NCBI GenBank assembly: GCA_016787415.1
Contig: JAEUUT010000070.1
Location: 186,001 to 250,000 of the forward strand
Length of the DNA stretch: 64,000 bases
Direction: 5' to 3'
DNA from: Saprospiraceae bacterium
GTDB lineage: Bacteria > Bacteroidota > Bacteroidia > Chitinophagales > Saprospiraceae
Shown: piece after piece, positions 26,612-33,792 of the stretch
How positions within the stretch are numbered: the first letter of the stretch is position 1
Layout: each line of letters starts with the position of its first letter
Made by a program: the position numbers and the translations under genes
Notes under the pieces: model-generated
What the model saw: only the letters and a program-made list of their open reading frames with translations
Told to the model about the DNA's origin: nothing
Database searches by the model: none

Positions 26612-26640
26612 GTTTAAACCGGTTTAAACATAGTTTAAAC
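26612..26640. promoter_or_regulatory. Three GTTTAAAC palindromes in the integrase leader
   Basis: GTTTAAAC occurs at 26612-26619, 26622-26629 and 26633-26640, that is at 10- and 11-bp steps, on one face of the helix. The first two together form the 18-bp perfect palindrome GTTTAAACCGGTTTAAAC. They lie between the integrase ATG (26609) and a -7 box (26640-26647). Confidence 0.75.
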
Positions 26641-26647
26641 AAAAGTA
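26640..26647 (-). promoter_or_regulatory. -7 box of the integrase promoter
   Basis: The minus strand reads TACTTTTG, a TAnnTTTG match, about 30 bp upstream of the chosen integrase ATG. This supports the start at 26609 rather than at 26642. The usual -33 element is not clear. Confidence 0.5.
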
Positions 26648-26752
26648 GTAAGAATCTACAAATATCATCAGAAAAATAAAAACACTATTTTTTTATATTG
26701 TTGATAATCAATGAGATGGTAAAAAAATGAAATCAACGAGGATGTAATCAAT

Positions 26753-26800
26753 CCTGCATGGCATGCAAGAGGTCATCGGTTCGACTCCGTTATCCTCCAC
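26753..26800 (+). other. Attachment-site-like 3' part of tRNA-Ala(GGC)
   Basis: The sequence has an anticodon arm with loop ATGGCAT (anticodon GGC), a variable AGGTC, a T-arm with GGTTCGACTCC and an acceptor end ATCCTCCAC, but no D-arm or normal 5' half. A strong terminator follows at 26810, as expected behind a real tRNA gene. With the integrase 144 bp away, the best reading is an attachment site left by integration into the 3' end of a tRNA-Ala gene, with chromosome on the right. A short GAGGAT at 26738-26743 could pair with ATCCTC at 26792-26797, so a D-arm-less relic is the alternative. Confidence 0.7.
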
Positions 26801-26809
26801 TACTGAAAT

Positions 26810-26844
26810 AAAAGGCGTTGCGCGGTATCGCGTGACGCCTTTTT
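26810..26844 (+). terminator. Rho-independent terminator behind the tRNA remnant
   Basis: AAAAGGCGT (26810-26818) pairs with ACGCC plus a run of T (26835-26844), with an inner CGCG GTAT CGCG stem. The T-run on the plus strand fits a terminator for the tRNA gene that was here before integration. Confidence 0.75.
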
Positions 26845-27048
26845 GCCTTATTAAACCTATAAGGTTTAAGAGCATCAATAGATCGAAAAAGTGTTGCTTC
26901 TTGAAGGTGTTTGCAAGAAAGATAACATCTTTCATTTAGTAAGAATAGCAATCGTTATAAATTAGGCCTGGATGATTTGATCCTTAAAATTCCGTATACT
27001 GTTATGCATTTCAAAAATTCTTTTTCACCAAACACCCGTCTATTTGAA

Positions 27049-27399
27049 ATGAAATTTGTACTCTTTATAAACCTCGCTTTGTATTGCCTGCTGAGCGCCA
27101 GTTGTTCGCTGACATCCAACACCTATATTCAAGCCAACGACAGTTTTGTACTCGGAAACAATGAGCACGGCCGATTCAGCACTCGTCTGAAAAACACCTC
27201 CAACCAGCCTGTTAAAGTGTACCGGGCACCCATTGGCGGCGGTACACACTCGCCTCAATTCGTGCAACCCAAACAGTCGGTGACCGTCCGAGTGGAGCGC
27301 AACACGGCCTTGGTGATTGAAAACACAAGCACGTCCGAAGCCTCGGTGGCCCTGAAAGTAAAAGGCGACACGGGCCTTTCGATGGGGTACAAGAAGTAA
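27049..27399 (+). CDS. Small lipoprotein, unknown
   Basis: A 116-residue protein from the Met of MKFVLFINLALYCLLSASCS; the longer frame from 26977 lacks a plausible start region. LSASC is a lipobox, so the mature protein should be lipid-anchored. The rest is a compact beta-type domain (STRLKNTSNQPVKVYRAPIG, VTVRVERNTALVIENTSTSE). No family was recognised. It is the first gene to the right of the attachment site and so likely belongs to the host chromosome. The neighbour downstream is an AhpD-like gene on the same strand. Confidence 0.65.
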   Translation: MKFVLFINLALYCLLSASCSLTSNTYIQANDSFVLGNNEHGRFSTRLKNTSNQPVKVYRAPIGGGTHSPQFVQPKQSVTVRVERNTALVIENTSTSEASVALKVKGDTGLSMGYKK

Positions 27400-27551
27400 A
27401 GGTTAAAGGGCTGACTACGAATGATTTCTTCGAGCGTTCTTTGGATCATTGTTTTATTGTTGCTAACAAAAATACACTTTCAACAAGTAGTTGCTAATAT
27501 TGGAGCCCTGAATCTCCAACACAATCTTCTCATCCAAACCCTCCTCTCACC

Positions 27552-28118
27552 ATGGGATTCCTCTCCTACCTCGGCCCCAGGGCCCACATGCCCGACGTCA
27601 TTCTGCGCACCAGAAGCCGCTACAAACACATGGACGCGTTCACCCAGCATGTGCTGCGTGGGCCGTCGGAACTCAGTGTAAAAGAACGCGAAATCATGGC
27701 GACGTTCGTGTCGGCGCTCAATGCATGCCAGTATTGTACCGGCGTACACCGCGAAGTGGCGCTGCTGTTTGGCATGGAGGAAAGTCTGGTACAGGCCTTA
27801 TTGACCGACATTGATACGGCGCCGGTGGCCGACAAACTCAAACCCGTATTGCACTATGTAAAAAAAGTAACCCAGACGCCTTCCAAAGCCGTGCAGGCCG
27901 ATGTGGATGCCATTTTGCAGGCGGGCTGGTCGGAACAGACCGTAGAGGATACGGTAGCCGTCACGGCCATGTTCAACTACTACAACCGCCTGATGGACGG
28001 ACTGGGTATCAAAGGCGAGATGGATTTGTACCAGAAAGGCGCAGGTTTTTTGCACAAACGCGGGTATGTTTTCCCGGCTATCGTGGCGTGGTATTTCAGG
28101 AAGTTCGGGTTTAAATGA
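27552..28118 (+). CDS. Carboxymuconolactone decarboxylase / AhpD-like protein
   Basis: A 188-residue helical protein with the AhpD core: KEREIMATFVSALNACQYCT followed by GVHREVALLFGMEESLVQAL. The CxxC pair (CQYC) and His three residues after it are the redox site of alkylhydroperoxidase-like proteins. The second half (GWSEQTVEDTVAVTAMFNYY) is typical of the uncharacterised peroxidase-related branch. It probably reduces peroxides with help from a thiol partner; the substrate is not known. No partner gene is adjacent. A perfect 33-bp hairpin follows about 90 bp downstream. Confidence 0.85.
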   Translation: MGFLSYLGPRAHMPDVILRTRSRYKHMDAFTQHVLRGPSELSVKEREIMATFVSALNACQYCTGVHREVALLFGMEESLVQALLTDIDTAPVADKLKPVLHYVKKVTQTPSKAVQADVDAILQAGWSEQTVEDTVAVTAMFNYYNRLMDGLGIKGEMDLYQKGAGFLHKRGYVFPAIVAWYFRKFGFK

Positions 28119-28210
28119 GTAGAACCTCGTTGTGTGATTTTAGCGCTGGTTATTTGTTCGACTGCGTCTTTGCGGAGCGGTGGGAATACGGATGGAGCAG
28201 ATACTCAACG

Positions 28211-28283
28211 CGTTGTGTCCCTTGTGCTATCCCTTGTGTTCTTCGTGTTTAAGAACACAAGGGATAGCACAAGGGACACAACG
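28211..28283. repeat. Perfect 33-bp inverted repeat between convergent genes
   Basis: Bases 28211-28243 and 28251-28283 are exact reverse complements around the 7-base loop CGTGTTT. The arm itself holds two direct copies of CCCTTGTG. It lies between the AhpD-like gene and the convergent 231-residue gene, so it could end transcription from both sides, but there is no T-run, and such length without a mismatch suggests recent spread or active maintenance. Confidence 0.85.
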
Positions 28284-28301
28284 TATAGGTGGCAGGAGGG
28301 C

Positions 28302-28997
28302 TTACTGAGCAGGAATCATACTTTTTGAAACCGCTGAACTGCTTTTCAGAGACGTGGTTTGACTTGCCTCGTCTTCACACACTTCGCAGCAATGGTTGCA
28401 CTGCACTTTCCGCGCCACCAATGCGGTCACCTCGCGCTTGCGTATGGTGCGTGCAGGGCCTGCCTCAAACCTGCAATTGTCTTCACGCAGGAAATCGATG
28501 ATCTGAAGGTCATAGCCACTGGGCAAATCCAGCCGGAAATGAAAGGTGAAAAATTCTCCAGGGGCAAGCCTCACTTTTTCAGGCGCTGTTTCGATAGGCA
28601 GGCTAGGTGCTGTGTTGATGCGCAACCAGCCTCGTGTGGCGAAAGTGGCGGTATCCAGCGATGCATTCTGGAAACGGACGCTTTGCAACACATAGTAACA
28701 CACTTCCGTGTATTCCTTTTGAGTCGCGTCGTACCATAACTTTTCGAGATTATCCAGAACGCCCTCCGCTTGTTTGGGTCTTTTCCCGACCTGGATATCC
28801 GAACTGAAAACCTCCTCGATACGATAGGCAGCCGGCGCCATAATGGTATCGAACACCGTACGCGTTTGGGGTTCGTAGCGCACAACCGGCCCGTAGCAGG
28901 ATGGGTGAAAGAACCATAGCCATGCAGCAAATATTCCTGCAAACAACACCAGAATCAGGGCAGGTAAGGGCGACTGAAAAACAGAATTTCGACTCAT
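28302..28997 (-). CDS. Single-pass membrane protein, unknown, last gene of the island
   Basis: A 231-residue protein starting at MSRNSVFQSPLPALILVLFA, which is the first part of one membrane helix (residues about 8-28). The rest should face the periplasm and is beta-rich (YRIEEVFSSDIQVGKRPKQA, FFTFHFRLDLPSGYDLQIID). Near the C-terminus it has CNHCCEVCED, a possible metal or disulfide site. No family was recognised. It follows the four-helix membrane protein gene after a 101-bp gap and is the last gene of the long minus-strand block. Confidence 0.6.
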   Translation of the reverse strand: MSRNSVFQSPLPALILVLFAGIFAAWLWFFHPSCYGPVVRYEPQTRTVFDTIMAPAAYRIEEVFSSDIQVGKRPKQAEGVLDNLEKLWYDATQKEYTEVCYYVLQSVRFQNASLDTATFATRGWLRINTAPSLPIETAPEKVRLAPGEFFTFHFRLDLPSGYDLQIIDFLREDNCRFEAGPARTIRKREVTALVARKVQCNHCCEVCEDEASQTTSLKSSSAVSKSMIPAQ

Positions 28998-29098
28998 AGC
29001 AATTTTATTTGCGCAGATCCCGCTGTTCTGAAGATAGGTAAGATTGTTTCGGCACCTGCAGGTTATTAAAAACGGTTTTTTGGGGTTTATTTCCGCCA

Positions 29099-30229
29099 TT
29101 AAAATCCAATCGGGCGTTTGGTTTCAATCACCAGCGTGGTGGCGGTGCCATTGGGGAAATAGCCGTCGAATTGTTCGCCGTTTACCCAAATAGATTTCAG
29201 GGCTTCGGCGTCCATGTAGTTGAGCAGGGCCGCTCCGTTGATGTCGGTGACTGCGCCATGTGTAGGCGTTTCAAACTCGGTAATGCCGATAATTTTGACA
29301 TCGGAAACTGCTTTGCCTTGTTTGTCGCGGATAAACACGTGGTTTTTACCTGCTTTTATCAGTTTGGTGTACTCGTCATCGCTGCTATTGCGGTGCGTAA
29401 ATCGCAGCATGGCGATCTGGATTTCATTGTCAGATTTCCAGTCGAAATTCAATTTATCCAGTTCGTACACAGCAGCAGCCACCTGATGTGTTTCTTCGCG
29501 GCAGATGTTGCGCAGTTTTTCAGAGCGACGTTTCAGGCGCCAGATGGAAAAAACCAGGGCTTGTCTTTTCAGAAAAGAGAAGAAGAAAATACCCAGCAGG
29601 CTTTCCAGGATGAGAAATAGCGCCGGCGAAGCATCCAGTGCAGTGAACGAAATGTCCTTTCCGGCAGCCTTGCCTTCCCAAACCACGCGCAAGTGGCTAA
29701 ACCAGATGAGCAACGTGCAGCACACCAACAGTGCAATCACACCCAGGGTGTGTTGTATTTGACGCGTTCGGCGCACTTGGCGCTGGAGGGCTGCGTCGGG
29801 CAGATCGGGGTGCTCTTCCCTTGTCAGGTACAGTTCATAATCGGCGATCTGCTTGTTGAACAGCGTACGCAGCGAGTGAGAAATGAGCACACCAGCCAGT
29901 ACCACGGCAGCGGCGCCGAAAAAGGCAAACGGAATTTGTACAAACCCCAGATCGAAATGACCTTTCAGGAAAATTTTGTAAAACTCCCAGGAAGCGATCA
30001 TTTCACAAACAGCCACCACAAAGAAGCCGAGTGTGAAAAATATAACCTGCTGCGGCGACAGGCGCTGATCCAACTCGGCGAGTTGCAGTTCCTTCTGTTC
30101 TATTTCCTGAACAATGAGGTTATCCTCTCCGGCACATTTGTTGGCCTTTACGGCCGAATGGTGAGCAGCATCGAACGCCGGTCCGGGGCGGCGTTCCTGA
30201 TCTTTGCGGAATGAATGATTGAGTTTCAT
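29099..30229 (-). CDS. Four-helix membrane protein, unknown
   Basis: A 376-residue protein. After a charged N-terminal helix it has two membrane segments (VIFFTLGFFVVAVCEMIASW; VQIPFAFFGAAAVVLAGVLI), a cytoplasmic helical loop, two more segments (HTLGVIALLVCCTLLIWFSH; LFLILESLLGIFFFSFLKRQ) and a C-terminal soluble part. The end (FIRDKQGKAVSDVKIIGITE, TDINGAALLNYMD) looks like a small beta-sandwich of the regulatory carboxypeptidase type. No family was recognised. It lies 22 bp after the VWA-like lipoprotein gene, and the two are likely to act together at the envelope. Confidence 0.65.
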   Translation of the reverse strand: MKLNHSFRKDQERRPGPAFDAAHHSAVKANKCAGEDNLIVQEIEQKELQLAELDQRLSPQQVIFFTLGFFVVAVCEMIASWEFYKIFLKGHFDLGFVQIPFAFFGAAAVVLAGVLISHSLRTLFNKQIADYELYLTREEHPDLPDAALQRQVRRTRQIQHTLGVIALLVCCTLLIWFSHLRVVWEGKAAGKDISFTALDASPALFLILESLLGIFFFSFLKRQALVFSIWRLKRRSEKLRNICREETHQVAAAVYELDKLNFDWKSDNEIQIAMLRFTHRNSSDDEYTKLIKAGKNHVFIRDKQGKAVSDVKIIGITEFETPTHGAVTDINGAALLNYMDAEALKSIWVNGEQFDGYFPNGTATTLVIETKRPIGF

Positions 30230-30251
30230 AGTTACAGATTATTTAGTGCAG

Positions 30252-31025
30252 TTAGATTTTGTTTTGCCGGATAAATTCTGAAATGCAACGTTGTGCATCC
30301 GGTAGGCTTTCCGTTCGTTGCAGGGGCACAGTGGCATGTTCAAAAATGCTGATATCGGAGTTTTCCCAGGAATTCAGGACGATCTGTAGCGACGCATCGT
30401 CGTCGTTTTTCGTAAATTTTCGGGCAAAAGGGATGGCTTCACCGAAGGCGTTTTCATTGATGCCGTCAGACAGGATGACCACCAGTTTGGGGCGATGCGC
30501 ATGAATGGGGGAGTCGATGATATTGCGGACGCGCAGGAGGGCGTCATCGAGCAGTGTCACGTCGACGCCATTGGGTTGGTACTGGAAAATGTGCCGGTCG
30601 ATGCGGGCAATAAATGCCTCCCTGCGCTGGTTTCGGGCCAGCAGAAGAGAGTCCTTGCTGAGCCGGGCGTAGTAACGTTCTTCCAGGTTGGCATCATCGC
30701 CGGGGGTGAAGATGCGGAAGGTGTCGGCATCGAAACGAAAACTGCTTTTGGCTTCAGGTTGCGGATTTCCACACAGTACGACTGCGAGGATACTACCGGG
30801 GCAGAACGTTTGCAGGCCGTTAGCCACTTCGTTGTAGAAAAATGCATCGGCTTTGACAATGCCTTGCTGGTCGATGGTGCCGGAACGGTCATCCAGCACA
30901 ATGATCAGCGGGGCACGTTCGGGGCGGAAGGTCGCTACGGGCGCTTGTTCATGCGAGCAGGCGCACAGCAGCAAGCAGATGATCGAAGATGGAAGAGAGA
31001 GCGGGTGTAAACGAAATGTTGCCAT
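30252..31025 (-). CDS. VWA-like lipoprotein
   Basis: A 257-residue protein starting at MATFRLHPLSLPSSIICLLL, with the lipobox LLCACS. The mature part is a Rossmann-type von Willebrand A fold: PLIIVLDDRSGTIDQQG has the first metal-site strand and loop (DDRSGT in place of DxSxS), and KLVVILSDGINENAFGEAIP has the late SDG loop. Such domains bind proteins through a metal ion. It follows the receiver-protein gene after an 82-bp gap that carries a GGGAAAACCC motif shared with two other genes of this block. The role is unknown; partners may be the two membrane proteins read after it. Confidence 0.65.
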   Translation of the reverse strand: MATFRLHPLSLPSSIICLLLCACSHEQAPVATFRPERAPLIIVLDDRSGTIDQQGIVKADAFFYNEVANGLQTFCPGSILAVVLCGNPQPEAKSSFRFDADTFRIFTPGDDANLEERYYARLSKDSLLLARNQRREAFIARIDRHIFQYQPNGVDVTLLDDALLRVRNIIDSPIHAHRPKLVVILSDGINENAFGEAIPFARKFTKNDDDASLQIVLNSWENSDISIFEHATVPLQRTESLPDAQRCISEFIRQNKI

Positions 31026-31071
31026 GATAAACACTGTTTGTGTGAAACATGGCACAACATTATCCTTGCAA

Positions 31072-31087
31072 GGGTTTTCCCGGGTTT
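31072..31087 (-). promoter_or_regulatory. Shared upstream motif, copy 1
   Basis: The minus strand reads AAACCCGGGAAAACCC, 47 bp upstream of the VWA-like lipoprotein start. Related sequences lie upstream of the big ATPase gene (37994-38015) and the 90-residue gene (38381-38396), at 36 and 41 bp. A shared regulator or promoter element is inferred. Confidence 0.45.
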
Positions 31088-31107
31088 AGAGTATGTTGAT
31101 ACTTCTC

Positions 31108-33084
31108 TTAGCCGCGGGCCGCCTGCTGTATATCCTGGCGTATTTTTTCAGTGCGATCCACGATGCTTTCCGAGGCATTTACTGCACGCAGGTGCTTCTG
31201 CAATCCCTCCCATTCCTGAAGGTAGTTATTCAGGTCAGCCACTTTTAAATCCTTTATTTTCAGCAGTTTCTGAAAGCGGCCGGGTAGTTTTATGGCATTA
31301 TTGGCCAGCAGGTTTTTGAGTTTCTGCACACCTTGTTCGATGTTGCGGAATGCAGCCGGCTGGTCTTCGCTGAGCAGTTGAGAAAGAAGAAGTTCGGGAT
31401 CTACTGATTCGAGCCAGTTCTCTTCTTCAGGAAAAAGGTTCATTTCCGCTATTTCCTGATAAAGCCTTGATCCAATGGGTTTGTTCCAGTTGCCGTTGAA
31501 CCCCAGTTTACTAACAAAATACCCTTTGGCATTGTCCCCAAGGCGTGGTGAAAACTTATCGCAATATCCGTTTCTGAGACCTTTGAATACGGCTTTCCCT
31601 GCTTTGTCTTCTTCTTTTATGTCGAATTCGCCGTAAAATATTTGTCCGTTTTCTTTGTTGTGCAGCAAAGCAATGGCCCTGTGCAGCAAGATTAATTCAA
31701 GGGTATCTTCGTTTTCCTCCCAGCCGAGGTTTTCCAGCCGGCCGAAGTCGCAATCTATTTCAATGGCATCCAGTTCGCCACTAAAAAAGGCTTCTGCCTT
31801 GTGTTGGATAGCCTGCATCATTTTTTGATGTTTGTCAGGGTCCTCCAGTTTGATTTTGTAATAAAGGTTTTTCATCACCTTAGGCTGACGGGTTCTCTGG
31901 TCTTCACCAAAAGGGCCGTTTACCGGGCCGGGTCGATTAATATACTTTTTTCTGACCTCAATTTCGTTTTTCAGGGTTTTGAACACCTGTGAGAGATGGT
32001 CGCTTGCACTGAGAATGGAGCCGGTTTTGTTTTTATGCAGGATATGTTCGACGGGTTTGCTTAGCAAAACACTTAATGCCCGGCGAGGCAGTGCGCTGAT
32101 CACCCTCGTCGCAATTTCATGGGCACTGGTTTCGCAGAATTCCAGCAAGTCGACCCCCATGACAGGCTGGTCGAATCCGTCTTCCAGCAATTCCATATCG
32201 ACAAAAAGGGCCTGATAGGCATGGGTTTTACTATTTTGCGACAGGACTTCTTTGGCTTTTTCACCATTATGAAAGAGATCGACACCTAAAAAATACGGAC
32301 TTAATAACTCTTTCAGGAGTTTCCCTTCGGCGGCATTGTCTTCCACCAGCATGGCACGGTAGGGGAGTTGGATAATGTTGGCCTCCTGTTTTTCATCCCT
32401 TTTCTTTTCCAGTTGCTTGATCAGGTTGATGAGTTTGCCCCGAATAATTTCCTGATCCTGAGATGAAAGCGGAAATTTCAGAATCCCTGCAATCTCTTGT
32501 GCCGTATCATGCGCATCAGCGCCTGTCAGGAATTCTCCCATCACAATGACGTGCTTTATTTCCTCTTCAAGGGGCGGATTGTCCGGATTGCCCACGTATT
32601 TCTGCAGGTCGTGAAGAATTTGATCGAGTTGGCCAGTGGTGGTGAGACAGTAGTTGCGCAGGTAATTGTAGCGCTGGCGGGAGAAATAAAAAGGTTCCAG
32701 TTGTTGAATCGGCCACTGCAGGTGGAGGAATGACTTGACATAGGGCAGGTGCTTGACCGAAGTGGAAGTGAGGACGCGCAGTTCGCTTCTTGATTTGGTG
32801 GAAATGAAACGCAGGTGAGCGATACTGGAGTCGGGCAGTTTATAATATATCAGATCGTTGGCAATGTCATATCCTTCTCGCACTTTCCCGCTCCACGCCA
32901 GTTCAACCTGAATAAAAATCTGATCAAAACCTTTATCAGTGAACTGGAATGACGACCATTCTTTGCTGCTTTTGATCGTGAGGCATTCGCAAGCACCTGA
33001 TGTTTGATTGGCAAACAGCGCACGCAAGCCCTTGGAAAAAGCATCGGCTACTACTTCATTGCATATGAGCAATATGCGTTTCAT
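31108..33084 (-). CDS. Receiver-domain signalling protein, 658 residues
   Basis: Residues 1-125 form an alpha/beta domain that looks like a degenerate receiver (KRILLICNEVVADAFSKGLR). Residues about 245-355 are a true receiver: AMLVEDNAAEGKLLKELLSP has the acid pocket, LFVDMELLEDGF the phospho-acceptor Asp, RVISALPRR the Thr/Ser position and LSKPVEHIL the conserved Lys. The last 300 residues are a helical and mixed domain of unknown type. There is no DNA-binding domain, so output should be by protein contact. It follows the 207-residue gene by 84 bp and is probably the partner of the histidine-kinase-like ATPase. No named system with this layout is known to me. Confidence 0.75.
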   Translation of the reverse strand: MKRILLICNEVVADAFSKGLRALFANQTSGACECLTIKSSKEWSSFQFTDKGFDQIFIQVELAWSGKVREGYDIANDLIYYKLPDSSIAHLRFISTKSRSELRVLTSTSVKHLPYVKSFLHLQWPIQQLEPFYFSRQRYNYLRNYCLTTTGQLDQILHDLQKYVGNPDNPPLEEEIKHVIVMGEFLTGADAHDTAQEIAGILKFPLSSQDQEIIRGKLINLIKQLEKKRDEKQEANIIQLPYRAMLVEDNAAEGKLLKELLSPYFLGVDLFHNGEKAKEVLSQNSKTHAYQALFVDMELLEDGFDQPVMGVDLLEFCETSAHEIATRVISALPRRALSVLLSKPVEHILHKNKTGSILSASDHLSQVFKTLKNEIEVRKKYINRPGPVNGPFGEDQRTRQPKVMKNLYYKIKLEDPDKHQKMMQAIQHKAEAFFSGELDAIEIDCDFGRLENLGWEENEDTLELILLHRAIALLHNKENGQIFYGEFDIKEEDKAGKAVFKGLRNGYCDKFSPRLGDNAKGYFVSKLGFNGNWNKPIGSRLYQEIAEMNLFPEEENWLESVDPELLLSQLLSEDQPAAFRNIEQGVQKLKNLLANNAIKLPGRFQKLLKIKDLKVADLNNYLQEWEGLQKHLRAVNASESIVDRTEKIRQDIQQAARG

Positions 33085-33168
33085 GGCAACTGGGTGTTGA
33101 TTAAAAAATCAGGCTGGTAACAATCTGGGATGCCAGTTGCTTTCGGGGTTTTATGCTGAAAATGGGAT

Positions 33169-33792
33169 TCAGTTTTCTTCTGGAATATTGTTGAATCGAA
33201 TTTTTAAGTCAAGCATTCCACTCATCATGGATGGAGGAAGATCGTCAATAGTCATGCCATCAGGCAGTTTGAGTATGTCTTTTTCAAATTTAATGTGCGC
33301 GGGTTTGAGATTATTTACTAAATACTGGCTGACACGTTCTTCTGTTCTGTCGATCAGGGGTTTGTGAAAATATCGGTCTATCAAAAGGTTTAATATGTCG
33401 TCGTAGTTTTCTCCAACAGATGCTCTGTTGGCCAGATCTTCCACCTTTTTGTATTCATCGGGTTCCTGGGTGGTAAAGTTTTCCAGCCAGAAAAGCCCCT
33501 GATTTTTGATGGCGTCATTGGTGTCGTAACCGTGGATCAACAAATAGGGCTGTCGCTTCAATAACCCTTGTTGTTTCATCCATTCGATCAGTTTGTGTGC
33601 AACTTTTTCATGGTTCATGACGAACATCCCGGACTTTTCGACCTCTTCGTCAGTTCCTTTGGCGAGATAATCTCCTTTGAGTACCCATACTTTTGTTTGA
33701 GGGCAACAGAAAAATTCAGGATGGTTTTTGAAAGCATCTCTAAACTCGTCGTGCCCGATAGTATTTATTCTTGTTATTATGATAAGGATCAT
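33169..33792 (-). CDS. 207-residue protein of the ATPase/receiver module, unknown
   Basis: An alpha/beta soluble protein. The N-terminal half has strand-like runs (MILIIITRINTIGHDEF, VWVLKGDY, QPYLLIHGYDTN) and the rest is helical (ENYDDILNLLIDRYFHKPLI). No family or catalytic motif is evident. Its start codon overlaps the stop of the 1389-residue ATPase gene by ATGA, so the two are coupled and probably made in fixed ratio. The receiver protein gene follows. An adaptor or effector role in a three-protein module is an inference from position alone. Confidence 0.65.
   Translation of the reverse strand: MILIIITRINTIGHDEFRDAFKNHPEFFCCPQTKVWVLKGDYLAKGTDEEVEKSGMFVMNHEKVAHKLIEWMKQQGLLKRQPYLLIHGYDTNDAIKNQGLFWLENFTTQEPDEYKKVEDLANRASVGENYDDILNLLIDRYFHKPLIDRTEERVSQYLVNNLKPAHIKFEKDILKLPDGMTIDDLPPSMMSGMLDLKIRFNNIPEEN

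Larger units (their letters stand above)
18204..26800. mobile_element. Integrative element, right end; left end not located
   Basis: Integrase, an unknown gene, excisionase-like HTH, DUF3987 and BT4734-like genes lie in one direction next to a tRNA-Ala remnant, and the DNA is more AT-rich than its surroundings. The right end is at the tRNA remnant. No second copy of the tRNA end was noticed to the left, so the element may reach past base 1 and include the arsenic and metal genes. The left limit given here covers only the part with clear mobile or unknown genes. Confidence 0.6.

Noticed and set aside
26708..26935. Open frame of 75 codons on the minus strand over the tRNA remnant
   Set aside because: It covers the attachment site and terminator, so it is a chance frame.
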